Source: an uncultured Magnetospirillum sp.
Lineage (GTDB): Bacteria; Pseudomonadota; Alphaproteobacteria; Rhodospirillales; Magnetospirillaceae
Assembly (NCBI RefSeq): GCF_903853455.1
Contig: NZ_CAINTR010000201.1
Coordinates: 1-64,000, forward strand
Direction of reading: 5' to 3'
Length of the DNA stretch: 64,000 nucleotides
Shown here: piece by piece, positions 33,010 through 42,593 of the stretch
How positions within the stretch are numbered: the first letter of the stretch is position 1
How the letters are laid out: each line of letters opens with the position of its first letter
Program-made: the position numbers and the translations under genes
Notes under the pieces: generated by a model
Told to the model about the DNA's origin: nothing
The model's input: the letters and a program-made list of their open reading frames with translations, nothing else
Databases searched by the model: none

Positions 33010-33723
33010 ATGCAAACGGTTTCCGACATCGAGTCCTGGGTGTTCGACCTCGACAACACGCTGTACCCGGCGGCGTCGAGCCTGTTTCCCCAGATCGACA
33101 TCCGCATGCGGCGCTTCATCGCCGAGCGGCTGAACCTGCCCATGGACGAGGCGTTCGCCCTGCAAAAGCGCTATTACCGCGAATTCGGTACCACCCTGCG
33201 CGGTCTGATGCTGGTGAACAAGATGGAGCCCGAGGCTTTCCTGTCCTTCGTCCACGACATCGACTGCACCGTGCTGGACCGGGCCCCGCGCCTGGACGCG
33301 GCGCTGGCGGTGCTGCCGGGGCGCAAGGTGATCTTCACCAACGGCTCCGAGCGCCATGCCGAGAACGTGCTGGCGCGGCTGGGCATCGCGCGGCATTTCG
33401 AGGGCATCTTCGACATCAAGGCCGCCGGCTTCATCCCCAAGCCGCAGCCGGAATGCTACCGGCTGATGGTCGAGCGTCACGCCGTCGATCCCCGCTCCGC
33501 CCTGATGGTGGAAGACATCCAGCGCAATCTGGTGCCGGCGGCGGCCATCGGCATGACCACCTTGTGGGTGCGGGAAGACAATCACCCCGATGCGGCGGTG
33601 CTGAAACAGGACGAGGCCGACCTCTCCCATGTCCACCACGTTACCGACGACCTGACGGCGTGGTTGGAGGCGGTGACTCAGAACGGCGGCTTGCGGGTCG
33701 GCTTGCCCTCGGCATCGCGGTAG
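33010..33723 (+). CDS. Pyrimidine 5'-nucleotidase (HAD superfamily)
   Basis: WVFDLDNTLYPA; FTNGSERHAE; K and D motifs. Confidence 0.9.
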   Translation: MQTVSDIESWVFDLDNTLYPAASSLFPQIDIRMRRFIAERLNLPMDEAFALQKRYYREFGTTLRGLMLVNKMEPEAFLSFVHDIDCTVLDRAPRLDAALAVLPGRKVIFTNGSERHAENVLARLGIARHFEGIFDIKAAGFIPKPQPECYRLMVERHAVDPRSALMVEDIQRNLVPAAAIGMTTLWVREDNHPDAAVLKQDEADLSHVHHVTDDLTAWLEAVTQNGGLRVGLPSASR

Positions 33724-34133
33724 GGGAACAGCCCGACGCTGATGCTATGGGTCATGTGGACCGCCTTGGCGATGGCCTGCTCGGCCAGCATGGGGGTCAG
33801 GGTCTCGGCCGCCGCCTGACGGAACACCGTGAGCCACAGGTCGAAATGCACCGGTTCGACCGGCAGGCGCATGTGCGAGCTGAACACATTGCCCCGGTAG
33901 CGGTCGGTGCCCAGCAGCGAGCGCGACCAGAAATCGGCGACGACGGTGATGTGTTCATCCCAATCGGTGATCGCCGCCTCGAACAGCGGCCCCAGCACCG
34001 GGTGCTGGCGTCCGATCTCGTAGAAGCGTTCCACCAGCCGGCGGAGGCGGGCCTCGGTATCCGGGTCGGGCCTGGGAGTCGCCACCCCCACGGAAATGAC
34101 GGTTTTCGGTTGGTTCAAGGCAGTCTCCTCCAT
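33678..34133 (-). CDS. Group III truncated haemoglobin
   Basis: VERFYEIGRQHPVLGPLFE...WDEHITVVADFWSRSLLGTDRYRGN. Confidence 0.88.
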   Translation of the reverse strand: MEETALNQPKTVISVGVATPRPDPDTEARLRRLVERFYEIGRQHPVLGPLFEAAITDWDEHITVVADFWSRSLLGTDRYRGNVFSSHMRLPVEPVHFDLWLTVFRQAAAETLTPMLAEQAIAKAVHMTHSISVGLFPYRDAEGKPTRKPPF

Positions 34134-34141
34134 GGTACCGA

Positions 34142-34186
34142 CGACCGAAGGGCATTCGGTCGGAGTTCGCGCCCGGCGCCTGAGGG
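34142..34186 (+). repeat. Intergenic repeat family copy C (partial)
   Basis: Hairpin CGACCGAA-gggca-TTCGGTCG + GGAGTTCGC + GCCCGGCGCCTGAGGG. Confidence 0.6.
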
Positions 34187-34192
34187 CATTTA

Positions 34193-34633
34193 CTAAGGTC
34201 TCAGATAGCTCCAGCCCTGCTCTTGCAGGTCGATCAGGGTGACGGCACCGGCCTCCACATGGGTGACCCCGTCGAGGATGGGGATCTCCTTGCCCTCGGC
34301 CTTGTGCAGGGCGGCCAGGGTGTTGTCGCAGACGTCGAAGCTGACTTCCGGCACACCATCGACGAAGGACTTGACCCGAGTGGCCAGCGGCGAGGTATCG
34401 GCGCGCACCAGGGTCACGCCGGGGCCGAAGGTGACGATGCGCACCTCCACCGGCTGCTTGCGGCCCTGGTAGGTCTTGACGATGTTGATGGCGTTGTTCA
34501 GCGCCAGGTTCATGCGCGCCGGATCATTCTCGGAAACCTGGATGGCGACGCGGTGAGGTTGGGGCTCCCCGGCCAGGGCGGGAGAGACGACGGCGAGGGC
34601 GAACAGAATGGCCAGGACGGCGTGACGGATCAT
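34193..34633 (-). CDS. Secreted DsrE-family protein
   Basis: Signal peptide, then DsrE-like VAIQVSENDPARMNLALNNAINIVKTY. Confidence 0.8.
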   Translation of the reverse strand: MIRHAVLAILFALAVVSPALAGEPQPHRVAIQVSENDPARMNLALNNAINIVKTYQGRKQPVEVRIVTFGPGVTLVRADTSPLATRVKSFVDGVPEVSFDVCDNTLAALHKAEGKEIPILDGVTHVEAGAVTLIDLQEQGWSYLRP

Positions 34634-34662
34634 GGGGCAATCTCCGAAATTCGCGACCGACT

Positions 34663-35100
34663 CTACCGCTTTTCCTTGAAGAAGGCTCGCAACAGCTCGG
34701 CCGCCCGACTTTCGTCGATGCCGCCGTAGATTTCCGGCCGATGGTGGCAGGTGGGATGGTCGAATACCTTGGCGCCGTGCTCGACGCCGCCGCTCTTGGG
34801 GTCGTAGGCGCCGAAATAGATCCGGCGCAGCTTGGCCAGCGACAGGGCGGCGGCGCACATGGGGCAGGGCTCCAGGGTGACGTAGAGATCGCAGCCCTCC
34901 AGCCGTCCCGACCCGGCCGCCGCGGCGGCGCGGATCGCCAGCATCTCGGCATGGGCGGTGGGATCGCGCAACTCCTCGACCCGGTTGCCGGCGGCGGCCA
35001 GCACCACATCATCCCTGACCAGCACCGCGCCCACCGGCACCTCGCCGCGATGGGCGGCGGCCTCGGCCTGCTCGAAGGCGATCTGCATGAACCGGTTCAT
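34663..35100 (-). CDS. tadA: tRNA-specific adenosine deaminase
   Basis: HAEMLAIRAA and PCPMCAAAL motifs. Confidence 0.93.
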   Translation of the reverse strand: MNRFMQIAFEQAEAAAHRGEVPVGAVLVRDDVVLAAAGNRVEELRDPTAHAEMLAIRAAAAAGSGRLEGCDLYVTLEPCPMCAAALSLAKLRRIYFGAYDPKSGGVEHGAKVFDHPTCHHRPEIYGGIDESRAAELLRAFFKEKR

Positions 35101-35155
35101 GATGTCCGCTTTAGCATGGCTTCGCGCCGGCCGGAACTGTATAGGAAGGCCTAGA

Positions 35156-35247
35156 GCGAGGCGAAGCCGAAGCGCGGGAGCGTTGAGCGACCCGGAGCTT
35201 TAGCGGAGGAGCCAAGGGCGCGGGCGCGCCCGCCCGGCGCTTGAGGG
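35156..35247 (+). repeat. Intergenic repeat family copy D (divergent left half)
   Basis: GGAGCCAA + GGGCGCG-gg-CGCGCCC + GCCCGGCGCTTGAGGG, ending 7 nt before the ATG at 35255. Confidence 0.7.
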
Positions 35248-35254
35248 ACCAACT

Positions 35255-35968
35255 ATGACGTCTAAACCCATCATCGGCATCACCTTGGACAGCGAGGAGC
35301 CCGGCGGCTATTCCAAGATGCCGTGGTACGCGCTGCGTCGGAACTACTGCGAGACGGTGGTAGCGGCCGGCGGCGTTCCGGTGCTGCTGCCGCACGAGCC
35401 GGAGTTGGCCTCGGCCTATCTCGACCTGATCGGCGGACTGATCGTCACCGGCGGCGCCTTCGACGTGGACCCGGCGCTGTTCGGCGCCGCCAGCCGCCAC
35501 GCCACCGTGACCCTGAAGGCGCGCCGCACCGAGTTCGAGCTGGCCATCGTCAAGGGGGCGCTGGAGCGCGACCTGCCCATTCTCGGCATCTGCGGTGGCC
35601 AGCAGTTGATGAACGTCGCCCTGGGCGGCACCCTGATCCAGCACATTCCCGACGAGGTCGGCGATTGCCTGGCCCATGAACAGCCCAATCCCCGCACCGA
35701 GCCCGGCCATGACGTCGAGGTGCTGGCGGGGTCCAAACTGGCCGCCATCGTCGGCACGGCGCGGATTGCGGTGAACTCGGCCCATCATCAGGCGGTCAAG
35801 GACGTCGCCCCCAACTGCGTGGTCGACGCCGTCGCCCCCGATGGGGTGATCGAGGGCATCGAGGACCCGACTCGGCGGTTCTGCATCGGGGTGCAGTGGC
35901 ATCCCGAATATCATATCAGCCCGGCCGATGCGGCCCTGCTGCGGGCTTTCGTGGAGGCATGCCGATGA
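35255..35968 (+). CDS. Gamma-glutamyl-gamma-aminobutyrate hydrolase family (peptidase C26)
   Basis: GICGGQQLMNVALGG nucleophile; VQWHPEY. Confidence 0.9.
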   Translation: MTSKPIIGITLDSEEPGGYSKMPWYALRRNYCETVVAAGGVPVLLPHEPELASAYLDLIGGLIVTGGAFDVDPALFGAASRHATVTLKARRTEFELAIVKGALERDLPILGICGGQQLMNVALGGTLIQHIPDEVGDCLAHEQPNPRTEPGHDVEVLAGSKLAAIVGTARIAVNSAHHQAVKDVAPNCVVDAVAPDGVIEGIEDPTRRFCIGVQWHPEYHISPADAALLRAFVEACR

Positions 35969-35994
35969 TGCGCCCGACGACTGTGGTACAAAAC

Positions 35995-36083
35995 CGGAGC
36001 GCAGCGACTAGCCCGCTGAGGGCGCGCGCCACATGGCGCGAAAGCCAAGGGATGCGGCACGCATCCCGCCCGGCGCTTGAGGG
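35995..36083 (+). repeat. Intergenic repeat family copy E (long form)
   Basis: Left block + CGCGCCAcaTGGCGCG + AAAGCCAA + GGGATGCG-gca-CGCATCCC + GCCCGGCGCTTGAGGG; 49/52 identical to copy G over the left block. Confidence 0.9.
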
Positions 36084-36092
36084 ACAAAAAAT

Positions 36093-37031
36093 ATGACCGA
36101 AGAGAAGGGCGAGCGGATCGCCAAGCGGCTGGCCCGCGCCGGTCTGTGCTCGCGCCGCGATGCCGAGCGCTGGATCGCCGCCGGCCGGGTGGTGGTCAAC
36201 GGCTCCAAGCTGGACAGCCCCGCCTGCGTGGTGACCCCCAGCGACGTGGTGGTGGTGGACGGCCAGCCGTTGGGCGAGCCGGAACGCACCCGGCTGTGGC
36301 GCTATCACAAGCCGTCCGGGCTGGTGACCACCCATCGCGACCCCGAGGGGCGGCCGACCGTGTTCGACAAGCTGCCCGAGGGCATGTCGCGGGTGGTGTC
36401 GGTGGGGCGGCTGGACCTCAACTCCGAAGGGCTGCTGCTGCTGACCAACGACGGCGAACTGGCGCGCAAGCTGGAACTGCCGTCCAACAACTGGGTGCGC
36501 CGCTACCGGGTGCGGGTCCATGGCGAGGTCAAGCCCGATGCCCTCGCCCGGCTGGAACACGGCGTCACCGTCGATGGCGTCGCCTATGGCGCCATCAATG
36601 CCACCCTCGACCGTCAGCAGGGCGCCAATGCCTGGCTCACCGTCAGCCTGCGGGAAGGCAAGAACCGTGAGATCCGCCGGGTGATGGAATTTCTCGGCTG
36701 GCCGGTGACCCGGCTGATCCGCGTCGCCTACGGCCCGTTCCAACTGGGCACCCTGGCCGAGGGCGCGGCGGAGGAGGTTCCGGGCAAGGTGATGCGCGAG
36801 CAGATGGGCGAGGGCAAGGCGGTGTTGCATGCCAAGCCCGACGCCAAGCCGGCCGGCGAGCGCGAGAAGGACCAGCGCGTCGCCGCCAAGGCCCGCAAGC
36901 ACAAGCTGGCCGACGACAAGCGCGCCGCCGAGGCCAAGAAGGCGGTGAAGCCCTATTACGCCGCCGACGGCAGCAAGACCGAAGCACCCACCAGGGCCAA
37001 ACCCCATGCGACTCGTCGCCGGACGCCATAA
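36093..37031 (+). CDS. Pseudouridine synthase (RsuA/RluB family)
   Basis: S4 domain RIAKRLARAGLCSRRDAERWI; GRLDLNSEGLLLLTNDG. Confidence 0.93.
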   Translation: MTEEKGERIAKRLARAGLCSRRDAERWIAAGRVVVNGSKLDSPACVVTPSDVVVVDGQPLGEPERTRLWRYHKPSGLVTTHRDPEGRPTVFDKLPEGMSRVVSVGRLDLNSEGLLLLTNDGELARKLELPSNNWVRRYRVRVHGEVKPDALARLEHGVTVDGVAYGAINATLDRQQGANAWLTVSLREGKNREIRRVMEFLGWPVTRLIRVAYGPFQLGTLAEGAAEEVPGKVMREQMGEGKAVLHAKPDAKPAGEREKDQRVAAKARKHKLADDKRAAEAKKAVKPYYAADGSKTEAPTRAKPHATRRRTP

Positions 37032-37629
37032 GGGGCGGCGGCTGACCGCTCCGCCCGGCCGCATCGCCCGTCCCACCGCCGACCGGGTGCGCCAAGCCCT
37101 GTTCGACATCCTCGCCCATACCGATCTGGTGGAGCTGGAGGGCGCGGTGGTGGTGGACGCCTTCGCCGGTTCGGGGGCGCTGGGGCTGGAGGCGCTATCG
37201 CGCGGCGCCGCCCATGTCAGCTTTCTCGAACTGCACGCCGAATCCCTGGCCGCCATTTACGCCAACGTCACGGCGCTGAAAGAGGACGGCCGCACCAAGG
37301 TGATCCGCGCCGACGCGACCAAGCCGCCCGCCGCGCCGGCGCCCTGCACCCTGGCCTTGCTCGACCCGCCCTATCATTCCGGGCTGGCCCTGCCCTGTCT
37401 CGCCGGCCTCGCCGCCAAGGGGTGGCTGGCCAAGGAGGCGCTGGTGGTGGTCGAACTGGCCGAGGACGAGGACTTCGCCCCGCCCGCCGGGTTCGAAGCC
37501 GTGGACACCCGCCGTCATGGCGCCGCGAAATTGGTGTTTGTGGTCTATGGGGTGGAAAATTCTTCCACACGTTATTATAGTGAGGAGGAAGCCGACGCCG
37601 GGGGGCTACCCGACGCCGGCCGCTCCTAG
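37006..37629 (+). CDS. rsmD: 16S rRNA (guanine966-N2)-methyltransferase
   Basis: GRHKGRRLTAPPG...RPTADRVRQALFDIL, LLDPPY motif. Confidence 0.92.
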   Translation: MRLVAGRHKGRRLTAPPGRIARPTADRVRQALFDILAHTDLVELEGAVVVDAFAGSGALGLEALSRGAAHVSFLELHAESLAAIYANVTALKEDGRTKVIRADATKPPAAPAPCTLALLDPPYHSGLALPCLAGLAAKGWLAKEALVVVELAEDEDFAPPAGFEAVDTRRHGAAKLVFVVYGVENSSTRYYSEEEADAGGLPDAGRS

Positions 37630-37706
37630 GCCCTTGTTACCATCAGGCGGATGTGAATCCGCCAGATGCGGAACCTGAGCACCAGGAGAAAGGGCATCGA
37701 GTTCAT
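37626..37706 (-). CDS. Candidate small protein, 26 aa: MNSMPFLLVLRFRIWRIHIRLMVTRA
   Basis: AAGGAGG Shine-Dalgarno followed by AAAGTGC-ATG; not in the ORF track because it is short. Confidence 0.5.
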   Translation of the reverse strand: MNSMPFLLVLRFRIWRIHIRLMVTRA

Positions 37707-37720
37707 GCACTTTCCTCCTT

Positions 37721-37751
37721 GACGGCGGACCGGCTGATCCGGCCCGCCGTC
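37721..37751. repeat. Strong hairpin upstream of the candidate sORF
   Basis: GACGGCGGaCCGG-CTGAT-CCGGcCCGCCGTC, 12 bp with one mismatch. Confidence 0.75.
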
Positions 37752-37812
37752 GTCGTTTATATCAGAGATTTTCTAGCGCAAGACGGGTAATCCCTGTCTC
37801 TCGGGGGACCCC

Positions 37813-39216
37813 ATGATCTATTCCATCGTTTCCGCCGTCTTGTCCCTGGCCGCCCTGGCGGCGGTGCTGGTGCTGCTGCTGCGCCGCAAGGAGGATCTGT
37901 CCGAACGGCTGGAGCGGCTGGAACGGGTGCTGCGCGACGAAGCGGCGCGTGGCCGCGACGAAGCCGCCACCCAGGCCCGGCTGGGGCGGGAAGAGATCGG
38001 CGGCCTCATCCGCGCCTTCCAGGACGGCGCGGTGGTCCTGGCGGAAAAGAACCATACCGAACTGCGGCTGCTGGTGGAGCAGAAGCTGGCGGAATTCCGC
38101 GCCGACCAGGCCACCCAGGGCCGCGCTCTGCGCGAAGAGGTCGCCGCCGGCCTCAAACAGCAGGGCGAGACCCTGACCCATACGCTGCGGGAGCGGCTGG
38201 AAACCGTCACCAAGGCGGTGACCGAACAGACCCGCACCGTGGCGGAACAGTTGGAGAAGCTGCGCGGCGAGAATACCGCCAAGCTGGAGCAGATGCGCCA
38301 CACCGTGGACGAGAAGCTGCAAGGCACCCTGGAAAAGCGGCTGGGCGAATCCTTCAAGCTGGTCAGCGACCGGCTGGAGCAGGTCCATAAGGGCCTGGGC
38401 GAGATGCAAAGCCTGGCCAACGGCGTCGGCGATCTCAAGCGGGTGCTCACCAACGTCAAGACCCGCGGCACCTGGGGCGAGGTCCAACTGGGCAATCTGC
38501 TGGAGCAGATCTTCCGCGCCGACCAGTATATGCGGGAAGCCAATTGCAAGAAGGGCAGCGCCGAGCGGGTGGACTACGCCATCCGCCTGCCCGGCAAGGG
38601 CGACGAGGACCCCGAGGTCTTGCTGCCCATCGATTCCAAATTCCCCAACGAGGATTACGAGCGTCTGCAAATGGCGGTGGAGCGCGCCGACCCCGAGGCG
38701 GTGGAGGTTGCCGCCAAGGCGCTGGAGACCAGGGTCAAGTCCTTCGCCCGCGACATCCGTGACAAATACATCAATCCGCCCACCACCACCGACTTCGCCA
38801 TCCTGTTCCTGCCCACCGAGGGGCTGTATGCCGAGGTGCTGCGCCGGCCCGGCCTGATGGACATGATCCAGCGCGACTACAAGGTGGTGGCGGCGGGGCC
38901 GACCACCCTGGGGGCCATCCTCAACGCGGTGCAGATGGGCTTCAAGACCATGGCCATCGAGAAGCGCTCCTCCGAGGTGTGGGAGATCCTGGGCGCGGTC
39001 AAGACCGAGTTCGGCAAGTATGGCGACGTGCTCGACAAAGTGCAGAAGAAGTTGCAGGAGGCTTCGTCCTCCATCGACGCCGTCGCGGTCAGGCGCCGCG
39101 CCATCGACCGCCGCCTGCGCTCGGTGGAGGCCATTCCCGATGCCGGAGTGGACACCCTGCTGGCCATTGGCGCCACCGCCATCGAGGATGGCGGCGAGGA
39201 GGAGGCGGAAGCCTAA
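37813..39216 (+). CDS. rmuC: DNA recombination protein RmuC
   Basis: N-terminal TM, coiled coil, RmuC nuclease-like domain ([15 protein letters not shown]). Confidence 0.93.
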   Translation: MIYSIVSAVLSLAALAAVLVLLLRRKEDLSERLERLERVLRDEAARGRDEAATQARLGREEIGGLIRAFQDGAVVLAEKNHTELRLLVEQKLAEFRADQATQGRALREEVAAGLKQQGETLTHTLRERLETVTKAVTEQTRTVAEQLEKLRGENTAKLEQMRHTVDEKLQGTLEKRLGESFKLVSDRLEQVHKGLGEMQSLANGVGDLKRVLTNVKTRGTWGEVQLGNLLEQIFRADQYMREANCKKGSAERVDYAIRLPGKGDEDPEVLLPIDSKFPNEDYERLQMAVERADPEAVEVAAKALETRVKSFARDIRDKYINPPTTTDFAILFLPTEGLYAEVLRRPGLMDMIQRDYKVVAAGPTTLGAILNAVQMGFKTMAIEKRSSEVWEILGAVKTEFGKYGDVLDKVQKKLQEASSSIDAVAVRRRAIDRRLRSVEAIPDAGVDTLLAIGATAIEDGGEEEAEA

Positions 39217-41873
39217 AGCAACCGCTTCAACTCGTAGATCAGATCCAGCGCTTGGCGCGCCGTCAGGTCGTCGGGGTTGACGCTTTTCAGGCTCTCTTCC
39301 ACCGCCGAGGGCTTGGCGGCGGCGGCCGGCTTCGGTCGGGGCGCCATGGCGGCGAACAGCGGCAGGTCGTCGGCCAGTTTGGCCATGCCTGAGGCCTGAT
39401 CCGACTTTTCCAGGATGGCCAGCACCTCTTCCGCGCGGCCGACCACCGCGCCGGGCAGGCCGGCGAGGCGGGCCACATGGATGCCGTAGGAGCGGTCGGC
39501 GGCGCCGGCCCCAACCTCGTGCAGGAACACCACGTCGCCCTGCCACTCCTTGACCTTCATCATATGGCAGGACAGCGCGGCCAGCTTGGCGGACAGCCGG
39601 GTCAGCTCGTGGTAATGGGTGGCGAACAGGGCGCGGCAGCGGTTGACCTCGTGCAGGTGTTCGACCACTGCCCAGGCGATGGACAAGCCGTCGAAGGTGG
39701 CGGTGCCGCGGCCGATTTCGTCGAGGATCACCAGGGCGCGCGATCCCGACTGGTTGAGGATGGCGGCGGTCTCCACCATCTCCACCATGAAGGTGGAGCG
39801 GCCGCGCGCCAGGTCGTCGGCGGCGCCGACGCGGGAGAACAGCCGATCGACCACCCCCAGATGGGCGGATTCGGCCGGCACGAAGGACCCCATCTGGGCC
39901 AGCACCGCGATCAGGGCGTTCTGGCGCAAGAACGTGCTTTTGCCCGCCATGTTGGGGCCGGTGATCAGCCACAGCCGCTGGGCCTCGGACAGGTCGCAGT
40001 CATTGGCGACGAAGCTGCCGCCCTGGGCCGCCTCCAGCGCCGCTTCCACCACCGGATGACGGCCGCCGACGATATGAAAGGCGGTGCTGGCGTCCACCAG
40101 CGGCCGGGCCCAGCGCTTGGTCGCCGCCAGCTGGGCCAGGGCGCCGGCGGTGTCCAGGGTGGCCAGGGCGGTGGCGGTGCGGGCGATTTCGGCGGCGCGC
40201 AGGGTGACCTCGCGCACCAGATCGGCGAACAGCTCCTGCTCCAGGGCCAGGGCGCGGTCGGCGCTTCCGGTGATGCGGCCGGCCAGTTCGATCAGCTCGG
40301 TGGTGGTGTAGCGGGCCGAGGTGGCCATGGTCTGGCGATGGATGAAGCCCTCGCCCAGTTTGTCGGCCTGCTTGGCCGGCACTTCCACATGGTAGCCGAT
40401 GATGTTGTTGTGGCTGATCTTGAGGTTGGCGACCCCGGTCTCCTCGGCATAGCGCAGTTGCAGCCGCATCAGCGCCCCCTTGCCCTCGGTGCGCAACGCC
40501 TTGGTCTCGTCGAGGGCGGGGTGGTAGCCCTCGGCGATGAAATTGCCGTCGCGGGCGTTGAGCGGCAGGTCGGGGGCCAGGGCGCGGCCGAGACGGTCCA
40601 CCAGCACCGAATGTTCGCCCAGCTCCCGGGCGCAATCGGCCAGACCGGGCGGCGCGTCCAGCGCCGGGGCGGACACCAGGTTGCGCAAGGACGGCACCTC
40701 GGCCAGACCGTCGCGGATGCCGGCGAGGTCGCGCGGCCCGCCGCGTCCCAAGCTGAGGCGCGACAGGGCGCGCTCGATATCGGGGCAGCGCTTGAGCGCG
40801 TCCCGCACCCCGCTGCGCACGCCCTCGTGCTCGACGAAGAACGCCACCATGTCGAGGCGGCGGTCGATCTCGGCCGGATCGGTCAGCGGCGCCGCCAACT
40901 GCGCCGCCAGAAGCCGGGCGCCGGCTCCTGTCACCGTGCGGTCGATGGTGGCCAGCAGGGAGCCCTTGCGCTCGCCGGTCAGGGTCTCGGCCAGCTCCAG
41001 GTTGCGTCTTGTGGCGGCGTCGATCTCCATCACCGCGCCCTCGGCGAGGCGCTTCGGCGGTGACAGGCGGGGCATCTTGCCCTTCTGGGTCAGCTCGACA
41101 TAGTCGACCAGGGCGCCGCCGGCCGCCAGTTCGGGCCGCGAGAAGGCGCCGAAACCGTCCAGGGCGCCGACGCCGTACAGCGCCTCCAGCCGCCGCTTGG
41201 CATTCTCGGAATCGAAGCGGGCGGAGGGCAGCGGCGACAGCACGGTCTTCCACTCGGCCCAGACCTCGAACAGCGATTCGGTGCCCAGCAGGCGGTCGCC
41301 GACCAGCAGCTCGCCGGGGGACAGCCGCGCCAGGGCGGCGGCGAGCGTCTTGGCCGACAGCGCCTGGGTGGAGAAATCGCCGGTGGAGACATCGACCCAG
41401 GCCAGGCCCAGCGCTCCCTGCGCCTCGGCCACCGCCGCCAGGTAGTTATGGCTGCGGGCGTCGAGCAGGGTGTCCTCGGTCAGGGTGCCGGCGGTGATCA
41501 CCCGGACCACGTCGCGGGCCACCACCGATTTCGAGCCGCGCTTCTTGGCCTCGGCCGGGTCTTCCATCTGCTCGCCGATGGCGACCTTGAAGCCCGAGCG
41601 CACCAGCTTGGCCAGATAGGCCTCGGAGGCGCGCACCGGCACGCCGCACATGACGATATCCTCGCCCAGATGCTTGCCGCGCTTGGTCAGCGCGATGTCG
41701 AGCGCCGCCGAGGCCTTGACCGCGTCATCAAAGAATAATTCGTAGAAATCGCCCATGCGGTAGAACAGCAGGCAATCGGCATGGGCCCGCTTGATGGCGA
41801 GGTACTGCGCCATCATCGGCGTGGCGTCGCCCAGGTCTTGAGCGGGGGGAACGGGCGGGAGGTCGGCGGTCAC
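39213..41873 (-). CDS. mutS: DNA mismatch repair protein MutS
   Basis: [44 protein letters not shown]. Confidence 0.98.
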   Translation of the reverse strand: MTADLPPVPPAQDLGDATPMMAQYLAIKRAHADCLLFYRMGDFYELFFDDAVKASAALDIALTKRGKHLGEDIVMCGVPVRASEAYLAKLVRSGFKVAIGEQMEDPAEAKKRGSKSVVARDVVRVITAGTLTEDTLLDARSHNYLAAVAEAQGALGLAWVDVSTGDFSTQALSAKTLAAALARLSPGELLVGDRLLGTESLFEVWAEWKTVLSPLPSARFDSENAKRRLEALYGVGALDGFGAFSRPELAAGGALVDYVELTQKGKMPRLSPPKRLAEGAVMEIDAATRRNLELAETLTGERKGSLLATIDRTVTGAGARLLAAQLAAPLTDPAEIDRRLDMVAFFVEHEGVRSGVRDALKRCPDIERALSRLSLGRGGPRDLAGIRDGLAEVPSLRNLVSAPALDAPPGLADCARELGEHSVLVDRLGRALAPDLPLNARDGNFIAEGYHPALDETKALRTEGKGALMRLQLRYAEETGVANLKISHNNIIGYHVEVPAKQADKLGEGFIHRQTMATSARYTTTELIELAGRITGSADRALALEQELFADLVREVTLRAAEIARTATALATLDTAGALAQLAATKRWARPLVDASTAFHIVGGRHPVVEAALEAAQGGSFVANDCDLSEAQRLWLITGPNMAGKSTFLRQNALIAVLAQMGSFVPAESAHLGVVDRLFSRVGAADDLARGRSTFMVEMVETAAILNQSGSRALVILDEIGRGTATFDGLSIAWAVVEHLHEVNRCRALFATHYHELTRLSAKLAALSCHMMKVKEWQGDVVFLHEVGAGAADRSYGIHVARLAGLPGAVVGRAEEVLAILEKSDQASGMAKLADDLPLFAAMAPRPKPAAAAKPSAVEESLKSVNPDDLTARQALDLIYELKRLL

Positions 41874-42002
41874 GGGCGGTCTGCTGCTGCGAGGGGGCGG
41901 GTGCCGGGCACAGTATCATGGACGATGAGGCGCGACACCCCCTAGGCAGAGTCCTCGCCTTGGCGCACAATTGAAACCCCAGGCGATGACGAGGAGACCA
42001 TC

Positions 42003-42518
42003 ATGACCACCACCACCCAGCCCCGCACCGCCGCGCTTCGCGAGGTGGTCGGCACTTTCGCCGATCGCGGCCATTTTGAATCCGCCGTCAGCGCCCTGCG
42101 GGAAGCGGGCGTCGAGCGCGACCGCCTATCGGTCCTGAGTTCCCACGATTCCCTGGAAGTGGCCGGGGGCAAGGCCCAGAAGTGGCGCGACGGCCTCGTC
42201 GCCCTGGTGGGCGAGATGAAATACGAAGGCCCCCTGGTGGCCGCCGGCCTGATCGCCCTGGCGGCTGGTCCGGTGGGCGTGGTGATCGCCGGTCTGGTGG
42301 CGGCCGGCGTCGGCGGCGCCGCCTTGAAGGAATTGCTGGACGAGGTTGCCGCCATTCCCGATTCCGGCGATTTCGCCCGTGCCCTGGCCGCCGGTGCCGT
42401 CATCCTGTGGGTCAGCACCGAGACCACCGCCGAGGAGGAGAGAGTCAAGGCGCTGCTGGCCCGGACCGGCGGCAGCGACATCCACATCTTCGAGCGGGCC
42501 AAGGGCAAGCGCCACTGA
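42003..42518 (+). CDS. Hypothetical protein with central glycine-rich hydrophobic segment
   Basis: 171-aa ORF, VVGTFADRGHFESAVSALREAGVERDRLSVLSS. Confidence 0.7.
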   Translation: MTTTTQPRTAALREVVGTFADRGHFESAVSALREAGVERDRLSVLSSHDSLEVAGGKAQKWRDGLVALVGEMKYEGPLVAAGLIALAAGPVGVVIAGLVAAGVGGAALKELLDEVAAIPDSGDFARALAAGAVILWVSTETTAEEERVKALLARTGGSDIHIFERAKGKRH

Positions 42519-42593
42519 AGACGGGTTGACCACCGAGGGTTCCGGCGAGGGCGAATGCCCCGCCGACGGACGAAAACAGGGAAGACACGGACC

